From the NCBI GenBank assembly GCA_002483745.1, contig DLIM01000040.1, positions 1,333 through 53,270 on the forward strand: a stretch of 51,938 nt of DNA, in the 5' to 3' direction. The DNA comes from Caryophanales bacterium UBA7642. GTDB taxonomy: Bacteria; Bacillota_I; Bacilli_A; RFN20; CAG-288. Position numbers and translations under genes: made by a program. Below the pieces are notes generated by a model that worked only from the letters and a program-made list of their open reading frames with translations, ran no database searches and had not been told where the DNA came from. Of the stretch, positions 33,908 through 44,244 are shown in pieces (positions within the stretch are counted from its first letter, which is position 1; each line of letters begins with the position of its first letter).

Positions 33908-35374
33908 TTACTTAGAAATCGAATAGTTAGGGCTTTCTTTAGTGATGTCGATATCATGAGGATGGGATTCTTTTAAGGAGGCTTGGGTAATCTTCACAAA
34001 CTGGCCTTTTTCTTGTAAGTCCTTAATGGTCTTAACTCCAACATAACCCATACCTGAACGGATGCCGCCTAATAATTCAAAGATGACATCAGAGGCATTC
34101 CCACGATAGGGTACTCTTCCTTCAACGCCTTCCGGAACCAGTTTCTTATGTCCGGACTGGAAGTATCTGTCTGAGCTGCCATGAGCCTGTTCCATAGCTG
34201 CTAAAGAGCCCATGCCGCGATAGACTTTGTATTTTCTTCCCATATAGAGTTCGGTCTCACCGGGAGCTTCTTCACAGCCGCCAAAGATAGCACCTAGCAT
34301 GACCGTATCAGCGCCAGCCGCTAAGGCTTTAGTGATATCACCGGAATATTTAATACCGCCATCGGCTATGATAGGGCATTTGTATTCGACTGAGGCCTTA
34401 TAAGCTTCCATAACGGCAGTAATCTGGGGGACACCCATACCGGAGATAATTCTAGTCGTGCAGATGGAGCCAGGTCCCATACCAACCTTCACCGCATCAG
34501 CGCCGGCTTTCATCAAATCCCTGGCACCTTCATAGGTAGCGACATTGCCGGCAATGATATCAGTATGCGGGAATTCTTTCTTGAGCTTCTTCAAGGCGAC
34601 AATGACGTTCTTGGAATCGCCATGGGCGGAATCCAGAACTAAGACATCAACGCCTTTATCGATAAGAGCCGTTGCTCTTTTTTCCATATCGGCAGTAATG
34701 CCTATTCCTGCTCCACAGATCAGTCTTCCTAATTTGTCTTTAGCGGAATTAGGATACTTTTGGATCTTTTCAATATCCTTGATTGTGATGAGGCCTTTAA
34801 GATGGAAGTCTTTGTCAACTAAAGGAAGCTTCTCTTTCTTGGCAGAAGAGAGAATTTTCTTGGCTTCATCCAAGGAAGTCCCGACTTTCCCGACGACTAA
34901 GTTATCTTTAGTCATAACTTCAGAGATTTTCTTTCTGAGGTTAGTCTCAAACTTCAAGTCACGGTTAGTGATAATACCGACAAGTTTGTCATCCTTATCG
35001 ACTATCGGTATACCGGAGATATGATACTTAGCCATTAAGTCCATAGCATCAAGAAGGGTCTTATCGCCAGTCAAGGTAATAGGATCAGAGATGACGCCGT
35101 TTTCGCTTCTTTTGACCTTATCGACTTCTTCAGCCTGCTTCTCGATGGACATATTCTTGTGAATGATGCCGATACCGCCTTCTCTAGCTAAGGCAATAGC
35201 CATATCCGATTCGGTAACGGTATCCATAGCGGCAGACATGAGCGGAATATTCAAAGTGATATGCTTGGTAAGCTTGGTTTTTAAGGAAACCATATCGGGG
35301 GTGACTTCGGAATAGCGGGGTAAGAGTAAAACATCATCGAAAGTAATTCCTTCTAGGACAATCTTGTTTTTCAT
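33908..35374 (-). CDS. guaB: Inosine-5'-monophosphate dehydrogenase
   Basis: 488 residues, full length. It oxidises IMP to XMP with NAD, the committed step to GMP. Catalytic loop GPGSICTTRI with the active Cys, phosphate-binding ADGGIKYSGD, GNVATYEGA, the GMGSLAAMEQ block and the mobile flap region EGVEGRVPYRG are intact, and two CBS domains sit at about residues 95-205. An in-frame ATG 5 codons upstream overlaps the ribosome site (ATGGAG), so ATG 35374 is preferred. No guanine or purine riboswitch was seen in the 145 bases upstream. Confidence 0.97.
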   Translation of the reverse strand: MKNKIVLEGITFDDVLLLPRYSEVTPDMVSLKTKLTKHITLNIPLMSAAMDTVTESDMAIALAREGGIGIIHKNMSIEKQAEEVDKVKRSENGVISDPITLTGDKTLLDAMDLMAKYHISGIPIVDKDDKLVGIITNRDLKFETNLRKKISEVMTKDNLVVGKVGTSLDEAKKILSSAKKEKLPLVDKDFHLKGLITIKDIEKIQKYPNSAKDKLGRLICGAGIGITADMEKRATALIDKGVDVLVLDSAHGDSKNVIVALKKLKKEFPHTDIIAGNVATYEGARDLMKAGADAVKVGMGPGSICTTRIISGMGVPQITAVMEAYKASVEYKCPIIADGGIKYSGDITKALAAGADTVMLGAIFGGCEEAPGETELYMGRKYKVYRGMGSLAAMEQAHGSSDRYFQSGHKKLVPEGVEGRVPYRGNASDVIFELLGGIRSGMGYVGVKTIKDLQEKGQFVKITQASLKESHPHDIDITKESPNYSISK

Positions 35375-35519
35375 TATGCTTTTCTCCATTAAATGAGTGG
35401 TTTTAGGGGAAAATAATTGGTCTTATTATTGTTTTATCTTTAGCCAAAGTAAATTAAATGCCAAATAAAAACGCTTACATTGACTACTTTCTCAACAATT
35501 AAACAGTTTAGCTAATTGA

Positions 35520-37094
35520 TTAGAAGGGAATATAGGAGATTAAAGGTAAGCCTAAGAACATCATCAAGATACAAATAAGAACCGAGACAAAAGTTATTCT
35601 GAGTTTAATAGTGTTATAAGCCTGGCTGACTTTATCTTTCTTGATAATCGCTCTCTTGGAAATAACAGCTTCAAAGGTCATGATCATAATGACTACCAGG
35701 GCAAAGATGTTGAGCATGGTAATTAAAGAGAAGATATTGGAATCATTGATTATGGAGATACCAACTAGCACTGAAGAAATAACACCGAAGATACCAGTTC
35801 CTAACATGCCAATTGAATTCTCACCGTTATAAGATTGGTCATAGAAGGCAATTAATATCCAAACAACTACCGCAAAGAGATTAGCAAAAGCCTGTAAGAA
35901 CAAAGAAATGCCTTCTCTATTGGCTCTAACCACTATTTCATAATGGGTCTTAATATTGCTGTAGGTTCCATTCTCGTTTCAGGTTGCAGAATAATCGAGT
36001 CTAGCGATATTGCCTTTAACGGATTTAGACTCAATCAGCTTATAGCCATTTGATAATCTAAAAGATGAGGATAAGCCAGTCTTATAGAGATTAGCTTCAG
36101 CCGTTCCAAAGGTTGAACAGACAGTATCAAGTCCATCTAGTTTCTGATTGAGTGATAAATCAACAACCTCCATTGGAACATAACGAAAATAGCTCGTGGT
36201 AAATTTAGGATAGAAATAGATGTGGAACTGGGCACTATCTAGAGGATATCTAGGGCAATCAAATTTCTTATTGATAGTGGCCGTAAAGGCACATTTCTGG
36301 AAAAGCCTAAAGGAGGTTTTATTGGCATTCTTCAAAGTATAAGGAGTCATAAAGTCATAAGTGAAGGAATCAGCATTGATGCCTCCTCTTTCAACACCCC
36401 ACATATTAGAATTGTCGCTATAATTGTTGCTCTGAACCTGTCCTGGATAGCAGGACTGTTCAATATTGAAGATGGGGCTTAATGTAAGACTAACCAATTG
36501 GGTAGGAGTGGCAGCACTATAGATATTAGAAAAGTTATCAAGAGAAGCCATATTGACCATATTGGTTTCTAAGAAGTCCGGGATGCCGTCAGGTTCACTG
36601 TAGAAGGAAGAACTGTTAGAGCTATACGTTAAAACATCCGTATAACGTAAAGTGTTCTCATCCCAATCAGTTCGGCTTGTTAAACGCTTTTCATAAGCGT
36701 TAACTTCATTATTAAGGGTGCAAAGAGTTTGATGAAGGTCAAGCTGATCAAAATCAAACCATAGACCCATGTCTACCGAATAAGAGGAAGTTGTTATTGA
36801 GACGATATCGCTACCTAATGAGCCAATCTTAATATTGCTAGCGGTATTGTTAGCATTGCTATCATCATAGGTCTTAATCTTTTTAGCCTCGGATGACATC
36901 TCATCGTCAGAATACTTAGCAATGGTATCATTCCTATCGTTGATCTCCACATAGGCGCAATAACCAGTAAATGCCATCATCGGCACAATCAACGCTAAAC
37001 TTGAAAGGACGACTAAGACTCTTTTGCTGTGGGATAAGATTCTCCAGCTTCTTCTGATAACATGCTTATGCTGGTTTTTATTGGCGGTAGCCAA
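35520..37094 (-). pseudogene. Membrane protein gene split by an in-frame TGA
   Basis: Two same-frame segments: 371 codons from ATG 37094, a TGA at 35979-35981, then 15 codons and a further 137 codons ending at 35520. Joined, they make ~524 residues: one membrane helix at ~25-48, a large polar domain, then three membrane helices near the end. That topology, and a P-R-Y-P-L-D motif before the helices, loosely recalls DUF4436-type proteins, but I cannot assign a family. The second segment has no ribosome site of its own, so it looks like one gene broken by a point mutation. The product to the stop would lack its last three helices. The XRE-like gene lies 27 bases upstream on the same strand. Confidence 0.75.
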
Positions 37095-37121
37095 ATAGTC
37101 ATCTCTCTGAATGGCTAAAAG

Positions 37122-37601
37122 CTACTCATCTAATTTGATTTGCTTAAGCTGAGGCAATTCAACGCTATCATCAGTCAAAGTCGTGTCATCCAAATAAAAG
37201 TAATCAGCAACGATCTTCAAGATTCTTTTAGAAGGCAAGAGGTTTCCTTCAAGGATTTTCTTAAAATAGCTTTCTGAAATAGAAAGAGATCGATACAACT
37301 GAAGATTCTTTTCCTTAGTAAGATAATTATCTAAGGTTCTGATCTTTTCAGTCTGTCTTTCTAAGCCCCAGTCTTTAGTGTCAATTGGTAAGGTAAGAGT
37401 ATCATCAAGTATCATATCGAGAGTAATTTTAGTGAAATACTTGGTAATAACTTTGGCAACATGTTTGATATTGTTAGTCTGAAAACTAAAAGAGTTATAT
37501 TTCAGTATTCCTTTTAACGACATCCCTTTAGTAACCAAATAATCACTGATGGCTTTTATTTTGAGATCAGTCTTTGAGGCTTTTGGATTATCTGTTTTCA
37601 T
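37122..37601 (-). CDS. XRE-like helix-turn-helix protein
   Basis: 159 residues, soluble. The C-terminal half (about 105-150) has an XRE-type helix-turn-helix pattern: SISESYFKKILEGNLLP then ILKIVADYFYLDDTTL. The N-terminal half may be a second, weaker copy. It probably binds DNA and controls itself and the downstream broken membrane gene, with which it shares an operon; this is inferred. GGTGGAG lies about 10 bases before the ATG. Intact despite the damaged neighbour. Confidence 0.7.
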   Translation of the reverse strand: MKTDNPKASKTDLKIKAISDYLVTKGMSLKGILKYNSFSFQTNNIKHVAKVITKYFTKITLDMILDDTLTLPIDTKDWGLERQTEKIRTLDNYLTKEKNLQLYRSLSISESYFKKILEGNLLPSKRILKIVADYFYLDDTTLTDDSVELPQLKQIKLDE

Positions 37602-37709
37602 TTTTTATTTCTCCACCTTTCTATATCATACAACTAAAATATGAGATGAAAAGATTAATAAAGCACTTACTATTTAATAACTGCTTTTTCTTATTATTCC
37701 TTTAAAATT

Positions 37710-37741
37710 AAAAAATGCTTTCTTGATATTTAAAGAAAGCA
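37710..37741 (-). terminator. Terminator of the small Trp-rich membrane protein gene
   Basis: On the minus strand, TGCTTTCTT (37733-37741) pairs with AAGAAAGCA (37716-37724) over an 8-base loop, followed by a T-rich run. It sits 2 bases after the stop of the 149-residue gene and separates it from the XRE unit. Confidence 0.8.
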
Positions 37742-37742
37742 A

Positions 37743-38192
37743 TTATTCAATTAGCATCTTAATCACTGCAAAAGCATAATCAAGGTTAGGACGGTAGGGA
37801 ATAAACCATTCACCCCAGCCCCACCACCAATTGTAGAAGCAGTTGAGAATGAGTATAAAAAGAAAAGCCACAATGATTGGGGCAATGCACCAAATGAAAA
37901 TCTGCCCAGAATAGGAAGCTATATTCTTATTATAGAAAAGATCTCTCTTCTCTTTTTCATAATCTTCCATACTCTTATAGCCATACCTAATATCCCTAAC
38001 GACACCTTTTTTATTCGTCTTAACAATAAGAATGGGAGGATTACTAGGCTTAAAGCAGATGTTCTTAATAGAGACAGTTAAGACATCTTTTCTGACATGG
38101 TAAAAAACACTCGGATTTGTTACCGATTGGAATTCCATTTCCAAGGACATCTTTATCGGAGTAGCCTTTATACAGATTGCAAAATCTTTCAT
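37743..38192 (-). CDS. Small membrane protein with Trp-rich C-terminus, unknown function
   Basis: 149 residues, not recognised. The first ~95 residues are soluble and basic-rich with a beta-like pattern; one strong membrane helix (~100-125) is followed by an aromatic outer segment (NWWWGWGEWFIPYRPN). It lies 51 bases downstream of the ABC permease on the same strand. A TATAAT (about 38207-38212) precedes it, so it may be separately transcribed; there is no clear ribosome site. No function can be given. Confidence 0.65.
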   Translation of the reverse strand: MKDFAICIKATPIKMSLEMEFQSVTNPSVFYHVRKDVLTVSIKNICFKPSNPPILIVKTNKKGVVRDIRYGYKSMEDYEKEKRDLFYNKNIASYSGQIFIWCIAPIIVAFLFILILNCFYNWWWGWGEWFIPYRPNLDYAFAVIKMLIE

Positions 38193-38243
38193 TATTGATA
38201 CTTAACTATTATAGGGAATATAAAGTCTTTTTGGTAGCCTTAA

Positions 38244-40055
38244 TTACTCAACTGACTTTAAAGAGTCGTTCATATCGATTTTATGTATTTTGCGACTCAA
38301 TAGGAGATCTACTATTCCGATGAAGGATAAAGAAATAACAAAGGCTAGGAGATAGGAAGACCATTTAATATCAGCAATAGAGCCAAAATCGAGGTATTTG
38401 AAGATAAAATACAGTAATCCTAATCCGGTGGGTATTCCTAAAATGATTCCCATCAGGGACATCGCAAAGATTTCCCTAAAAACATAACTATCGACTTCTA
38501 AGGTCTTATAGCCTAAGACTTTTAAGGTAGCTATCTCTTTTTGTCTTTCGCCGATATTCATATTGGTAAGGTTAAAAAGAACTAGGACTGATAAAGCCAT
38601 AGCGAAGAAGATAACAATTAAGGCAATCGGCTGTAAAGTCGAAGTCAAGTTTACTTTAATGCCATCAATATCAAGAACGGCACCGGAGACATCATAGATG
38701 CCAAGGCCAGCCATAACTAAGGCTGAAGATCCTAAAACTGAAATAATCACCATCCATAATCTTCCTTGATATCTAAAGATATTTCTAATGGCTGATTTAT
38801 ATTTGAATTTTAGATGTTTCCAGATAAAAGGAATCCTTTCTAAGAGAATCTTCTTACCCGGCTTTGGGGCTAGCGGAAGTAAAAGACTGGCTGGCGTCTC
38901 TTTTAATGATTTATTAGTAACTAGTAAAGTCACTATTAAAGTAGCAGCCAGCATTCCTATTGAAGATATCAAGCCGGTTAAATAGCTAACGGTCTTAGTG
39001 ATCGTAGGGAGAATAAGGACATTGCCAAAGGCCGGATAAATAAGATTAGGCAACAGATAGATTCCGGTTGTGATTCCTGAAGCAATGCCAATCAAGGAAG
39101 AAATTAAGCCAAAAGTCAGGTATTTGAATCTAATTTTAGCTTTTGAATAGCCTAAAGAAGAATAGCAGCCTATTAAGCTTCTTTCTTCATCAATCATTCG
39201 GGTCATAGTAGTTAGAACGACTAAGGCAACAACTACAATAAAGAAAGCCGGGAAGATAGCAGCAATGACGTTAACCTTTTCCCCTAAGTTCTTTAAGATT
39301 TCATAGCTTTTATTTTCGCTTAATCCTAAATAGGAAACATCCTCACTAGAAAAGCCTGATAGTTTCTTTAAGGAATCTTTTTCTTTATCAACATAATCGA
39401 GATAATCCTGAGTAAAGTATTTATAAGAATCAGGATTCTTTAAATCCACAAAGATATCAGTCTTTGGTAAAGGCAGAACATTCTTATCAGCATTAAGGTA
39501 CATGACTAAAGATAGGGATTCATCAGTATTAGTGATGCTAGCATCACCGTCTTTTGAATACATCAGAGGGTTCTTAACAATGCCAGTCACTTCAAAGTCC
39601 ATTCCCATATAGGAAACCGTATCGCCTAAAGCCCTTTTCTTAATGGTGGCTGAGCTTTCTTCAACCGCAATCTCATCGGCTTCATCAGGAAGAGAGCCTT
39701 CTAATAGTTCTAGCTTATTAATGCTGGAATCGAAATCATAGACGTAGATTCGGCTTTCTTCATCGGAGATAGTGGTATCAATAGAGGTCAAAGAGATAGC
39801 GTCTTTGACTTGGCTATCGGCTTTAACCTTATCCAAGTCATCATCGCTAAAGCCAGTGGTAGCTTTGCTTTTGATAATTAAATCTGCCACGTTGTATTGG
39901 CTGTAATAATCTTCAAACGAATTCTCTACTTTAGGAGTGATTCCGCCTACACCAGTGACAAAGCAGATGCCGACTAAAATAATCAAAACCAGACTCAAAA
40001 ACCTTAGGAAGTTTTTCTTGAAGGTTTTTAATATGGAAAGGAGATAGGTTTTCAT
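38244..40055 (-). CDS. FtsX-like ABC transporter permease
   Basis: 603 residues from the ATG at 40055, which overlaps the ATPase stop by one base (TAATG). It has an N-terminal membrane helix, a large extracellular domain (~45-260), three or four helices (~265-380) with the FtsX pattern, and a second FtsX block (~435-590) including IGERQKEIATLKVLGY, the usual coupling sequence. This is the two-FtsX-domain exporter type, often for lipids, antibiotics or peptides. Substrate unknown. With the ATPase it forms a complete exporter. Confidence 0.92.
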   Translation of the reverse strand: MKTYLLSILKTFKKNFLRFLSLVLIILVGICFVTGVGGITPKVENSFEDYYSQYNVADLIIKSKATTGFSDDDLDKVKADSQVKDAISLTSIDTTISDEESRIYVYDFDSSINKLELLEGSLPDEADEIAVEESSATIKKRALGDTVSYMGMDFEVTGIVKNPLMYSKDGDASITNTDESLSLVMYLNADKNVLPLPKTDIFVDLKNPDSYKYFTQDYLDYVDKEKDSLKKLSGFSSEDVSYLGLSENKSYEILKNLGEKVNVIAAIFPAFFIVVVALVVLTTMTRMIDEERSLIGCYSSLGYSKAKIRFKYLTFGLISSLIGIASGITTGIYLLPNLIYPAFGNVLILPTITKTVSYLTGLISSIGMLAATLIVTLLVTNKSLKETPASLLLPLAPKPGKKILLERIPFIWKHLKFKYKSAIRNIFRYQGRLWMVIISVLGSSALVMAGLGIYDVSGAVLDIDGIKVNLTSTLQPIALIVIFFAMALSVLVLFNLTNMNIGERQKEIATLKVLGYKTLEVDSYVFREIFAMSLMGIILGIPTGLGLLYFIFKYLDFGSIADIKWSSYLLAFVISLSFIGIVDLLLSRKIHKIDMNDSLKSVE

Positions 40056-40759
40056 TACCAAGAAATCTCCTCAGCGCTTTTCTTAAATAAAGGAATTTCG
40101 ATTCTGCTTACTTGGCCATTCCTTAAATGAATGACTTCGTCAGCCATATCCTTAATTGCGGCATTATGAGTAACAACGATAACGGTTTTCTTATAATTAT
40201 GACAATAATCATCAAGAAGTTTCAGAATAGTTTTACCCGTCTCATAGTCAAGAGCACCAGTCGGTTCATCGCATAATAAAAGCTTGGGGTTTTTAGCTAT
40301 TGCCCTAGCTATAGAGACTCTTTGCTGTTCACCGCCTGATAACTGAGCCGGAAAGTTATTCATTCTTTTAGATAAGCCGACATCATTTAAGACTTTTTCC
40401 GGGTCAAAGGCCTTAGAAGAGACTTCAACCGCTAACTCAACATTCTCTTTAGCTGTTAAATTAGGCATCAAGTTATAGAATTGGAAAACGAATCCAACAT
40501 CCGTTCTACGATACATAGTCAGTTCTTTGCTGTTGGCATGTGACAGGTCTTTATGGTCGACTACTAAAGAACCGGTTGTCAAATTATCCATTCCGCCTAA
40601 AAGATTTAATAAAGTTGTTTTACCAGCACCAGAGGGACCTAAGATAACCGTAAATGATCCTTCTTTAATCGAAAAAGAAGCATCATCAAGGGTTTTTGTC
40701 GTAATTCCTGAAGACTGAAAATATTTAGAAACAGCACTGGCCTGTATTAAGTTTTCCAT
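40055..40759 (-). CDS. ABC transporter ATP-binding protein (MacB/LolD type)
   Basis: 234 residues. Walker A GPSGAGKTT, Q-loop in FVFQFYNL, signature LSGGEQQR, Walker B LLLCDEPTGAL and His in VVTHN are all intact. It drives the FtsX-like permease coded by the next gene (1-base overlap). Its promoter region faces the divergent TetR gene and shares the palindrome described below, so it is likely repressed by that TetR protein. Confidence 0.95.
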   Translation of the reverse strand: MENLIQASAVSKYFQSSGITTKTLDDASFSIKEGSFTVILGPSGAGKTTLLNLLGGMDNLTTGSLVVDHKDLSHANSKELTMYRRTDVGFVFQFYNLMPNLTAKENVELAVEVSSKAFDPEKVLNDVGLSKRMNNFPAQLSGGEQQRVSIARAIAKNPKLLLCDEPTGALDYETGKTILKLLDDYCHNYKKTVIVVTHNAAIKDMADEVIHLRNGQVSRIEIPLFKKSAEEISW

Positions 40760-40781
40760 GATAGCACCCTTTCATATTTAT

Positions 40782-40848
40782 TTGACACTGTGTTCAATAG
40801 ATGATACATTTGTATTGTAAAGTATAAAGGGTAAAAATAAAGAACCAA
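40782..40848. promoter_or_regulatory. Divergent promoters and candidate TetR operator
   Basis: Toward tetR: TTGACA (40782-40787), 17 bases, TACATT (40805-40810). Toward the ATPase: TTGGTT (40843-40848), 16 bases, TATACT (40821-40826), both read on the minus strand. The inverted repeat ATACA-TT-TGTAT (40804-40815) covers the first -10 and lies near the start point of the second, so one bound dimer could block both. Confidence 0.65.
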
Positions 40849-40910
40849 TTAATTTGTTTTTGTCTAATTATTGAACAAATTTTGGGCTTATGTTTATTGG
40901 AGGGGAACGT

Positions 40911-41507
40911 ATGAGAAAGAATGTCAAGAAAATCGATGTTAGGTCCAAATATACCCAATCATTAATTCAAAAAGCTTTAATTACTCTTCTAACTAAAGAA
41001 AGCATTAACCAAATCACTATCAAAGAACTCTGCTTAACAGCCGGCATTTCAAGAGGGACCTTTTATAATCAGTTTTTTGATGTCTATGATGTCTATGAGA
41101 CAATCGAAGATGAATCCTACAATGAAATCGTAAAGAGAGTCGAAACCGGTAAAGTCTACTCCTTTGATTCAAAATTCTTTTTAGATATGCTTTACTATAT
41201 CGTTTCCAACAAAGACTGGTTTATGATTATCTTCTCTAACATCAATAGTTCAAAGTTAGCTACTAGAATCATTTCCTACTTAAAAAGCAAATTCATCAAA
41301 GAATTCAAGGAACTGAATCCAAAGCTCGATGAAGGAATCTTAAATACCGTCTTCACTTATTCAATTACGGGATCTATTGGCATTGTCTCCCAGTGGCTAA
41401 ACGAAGGGGCTAAAGTTGACCCGACTCTCATGGCTAAAGAAATATCGGCCTTGATTAAAGTAACTTTTGAAGGATACATTAAAGAAACCAAAACCTTGTT
41501 GGCTTAA
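40911..41507 (+). CDS. TetR/AcrR-family repressor
   Basis: 198 residues from ATG 40911, which has GGAGG 8 bases before it; a frame 7 codons longer overlaps that site. The helix-turn-helix (ITIKELCLTAGISRGTFY, about residues 30-50) is typical, with a C-terminal ligand-binding domain (dimerisation region near 150-190). It is divergent from the ABC exporter and probably represses it and itself through the palindrome between them. Inducer unknown. Confidence 0.93.
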   Translation: MRKNVKKIDVRSKYTQSLIQKALITLLTKESINQITIKELCLTAGISRGTFYNQFFDVYDVYETIEDESYNEIVKRVETGKVYSFDSKFFLDMLYYIVSNKDWFMIIFSNINSSKLATRIISYLKSKFIKEFKELNPKLDEGILNTVFTYSITGSIGIVSQWLNEGAKVDPTLMAKEISALIKVTFEGYIKETKTLLA

Positions 41508-41530
41508 AGTTGCTAATTTAAATTATATTG

Positions 41531-41561
41531 AAAAGGCCGGAGTTATTAGTTTCGGCTTTTT
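41531..41561. terminator. Bidirectional terminator after tetR
   Basis: AAAAGGCCGGA (41531-41541) pairs with TTTCGGCTTTT (41550-41560); T-runs on both strands. It ends tetR and the converging broken lipoprotein gene. Confidence 0.85.
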
Positions 41562-41579
41562 ACTTTCAGAGAAAATCAG

Positions 41580-44218
41580 TTAAGCAGCAGTAACGGTAAC
41601 GACTAAGGCGCCTTTTACAACTAAACTATTGGAGAAATTTTGATAATCATCATCAAAGGCAGTTGTGCTACCATTAGTTACCTTGACATGAAGGGTAGCA
41701 GAATTCTGACTATCGTAAGCCGTGATTGTGACACTAGTTCCTTCCATAATACTAGCACCACTTTCAAGATAATCGTAGGTCTTATTGTTCATAATCTGAG
41801 CAGTATAATTATTGGCGTTATTGATAGTGACAGTAGTGGATTCAAAGGTTAGGACGTTTAAAGTGAAATCAGAAAGGATAGTATAAGTCCCATCATAATT
41901 AGCAGTCAAAGCCTTGCCTGCACTATTGAGGAACTCAAAGCCATAGACTTTTCCATCACCGGCACTTGCAGTAGTAGAGACAGCTACTTGATCACCATAC
42001 TTTACATTGCTTAAATCGGTAGCAGTCTCGCCATTGACTTTAAAGGCAAGGGCAATATTATTGGGGTTGTTGATAGTAGCTTTTAAAACGGTCTTAGCAA
42101 CTAATTCAAAGCTTAGGTTGATATTAGAATTCATCTTGTAGAATTTAGAAAAGCCAAAAGTATAAATACCATTATAAGATGAATAACTGTCGGCTGAATA
42201 CTTAGTGGTAGTGGTACCATCATTGATGACAGCAGTAGGAATAACCGTAGAATCGTTAATGTTCAAAGTCATAGAAACCGTCTCGCCAGGCTTAAAGGAA
42301 GCCGCAGTTTCGGAAACAGTTGCTGGGAAATACTGAGAGTTATAGGAAGTATCTCCTTGAATATAGGAACGATTGTAGCCGTCAGAAGCAAATTTGGAAG
42401 CATTGGTTCCTAAATCGACAATAATACCCCAAGAAGCCTGCTTCTTCCAAGAAGGAGTAATCTGAATACTATAGTCAGGCATCGTAAACTGGAAATTTCC
42501 ATCACCGACAACTAAATCAGTAATTAAAGAGGTGACATCCGTGTCATCTGCTTTAAGGATAGATAATTTATCAAATTCATACATATTATCGGCATAGTAG
42601 GAACCGCTAATTATGGTTCCAGCAGCATAACCAGAGCTTGAAGAAGAGAGATAAACCTAACCTCCAGTTACCTTGTTTACGGTAATGGTATAACTATTAG
42701 CAGTAATTATGGTGATTTCAGCTGTTCCGCTTTCGGGCATAGTGAAGGTAAAATGGTTTCCGGAATAGGAACTGGTGATGCTTGCAGTCTCGCCACCATT
42801 AAGCTTAGCCCCAGTGATTAATTTGCCGGTATCAAGTGAGATATCGCTTAAGAAGAGATAGAATTCCTTGCCATTCTCAACTCTGTCGGATAAGCAGTGA
42901 AATCATCGCTTAGATATCTTCTAACGCCTTTTACCTGAAGAACGTCTTCATTGTCTTTGAAGGTTACAGCAGAACCAGCTACCACATTGAAAGTAATTGC
43001 GATTTCGGCATTAGGCATATCAAAGCTAACCGATCCAATCTTATTAGTGATAAGTTTGTCTTCATCAATGCCAGTAATAGTAATAGGCTTTAAGACATCA
43101 GTATTATTTTTTACAGTAAAATCGATGTTCACTCTATCACCTGGTAAAGCCTTAGCTAAAGCCACACCTTCATTAGAAGTGAAGGTTACCTTATCAGCGT
43201 TAGTGTAAGTGATGTTCTTTTCAGTAACCGCAGTTCCGGTAAATCTAATAGTGACATCACCAGTAAGATACAAGTTTTTAGTATAAGAAATATTGTCGAC
43301 AAAATAACTGTTTGCGGTAGTTTCAAAACTCAGACCCAAATCAGTCCATTCAGTAGCCCCAGCATACTGGTACTGTACATTGACTAAGGTACTATCTTCT
43401 CTAAGGACATATAAAGTAGCGCCTGAGTATTTAGCATTAGGATTATACCCAAAAGCTTTTACGCCACCAGTTGTTTCAACCGTGATCTTATGGCCAGAAG
43501 TATCATCTTCATAGATATAGTTATTATAGGTAACATAAAGGTCAACATCACTTGAAGGCATGGTGAAAGAAAAAATGAAATGATCAGTGTTTTTAGTCGT
43601 GCCTGAATCAAAATTAGCAGGTAAAGCGGCCTGATAGACATCATCATTAACGTTGAGGAAGAAAGATTTGGTGTTGGTGTAATAGAAACCATTCTGCGAA
43701 CTATAATTCGCGCCAGCATAAAGGTTTAAAGTTACGGATTCTCCGGCTCTAAAAGTTGTAGCAGAGGAAACTTCGGTGGTTCCATCAGCCAAAGTAAGCT
43801 TGCTGATATAAGAGCTGGTTCCTGTTCCCCAGTTGATTTTGTTGACCGAGTTTACTTTGTAAACGTTATCGAAAGTAGCATTAACAACAACATTCTTAGC
43901 AGGCATGGTGAAATAGTAGCGAGTTCCTTCAGTGAAAGTGTTTAAAACGGTATCGGCATCGTCCAAAGTAATACTAGCTAAGTAATAGCCATCACTAGGA
44001 CGAACATCAATAATTACTGTGTCATCCTTGTTATAGGAAGCCTTATCAAACTTTAAGGCACCATTAGCAATACCCGTAGCAGAAGTAACTGTATAAGTGG
44101 CTTTAACGGACGAAGAAGTAGATGAAGTAGCCGGACTTGAAGAAGAGACATTAGTAGTACAGCCTACTAAGGCAAGGCACGAAAGCAAAACTAAGAAACT
44201 TACATTCTTTCTTTTCAT
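41580..44218 (-). pseudogene. Broken repeat-containing lipoprotein gene
   Basis: Starts MKRKNVSFLVLLSCLALVGC (lipoprotein signal). It has several ~70-80-residue beta repeats that end in F-x-MP-x2-(D/N)-V/A..., the pattern of Gram-positive repeat proteins such as InlB B-repeats. Two lesions: a frameshift near 42885, after which the frame continues VENGKEFYLFLSDISL, and an in-frame TAG at 42657-42659, after which it continues VYLSSSSSG and runs to 41580. Restored, it would be ~880 residues. It lies 26 bases after the LRR lipoprotein gene, likely the same operon, and ends at a shared terminator. Probably a dead or switched-off surface protein. Confidence 0.8.
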
Positions 44219-44244
44219 ATTCTTTTTTCCTCTTTTTAGCTCTA

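Noticed and set aside
34545..35024. Long open frame on the plus strand inside guaB
   Set aside because: It is antisense to a conserved enzyme, has no ribosome site, and is a codon-usage shadow; the same holds for the other antisense frames in valS, lon, glgP and the giant gene.
35375..35519. Purine riboswitch before guaB
   Set aside because: No three-way junction or conserved loop sequences were found in the region.
37122..38192. Classical toxin-antitoxin pair
   Set aside because: Neither neighbour of the XRE-like gene has a known toxin fold or the usual short overlapping arrangement.
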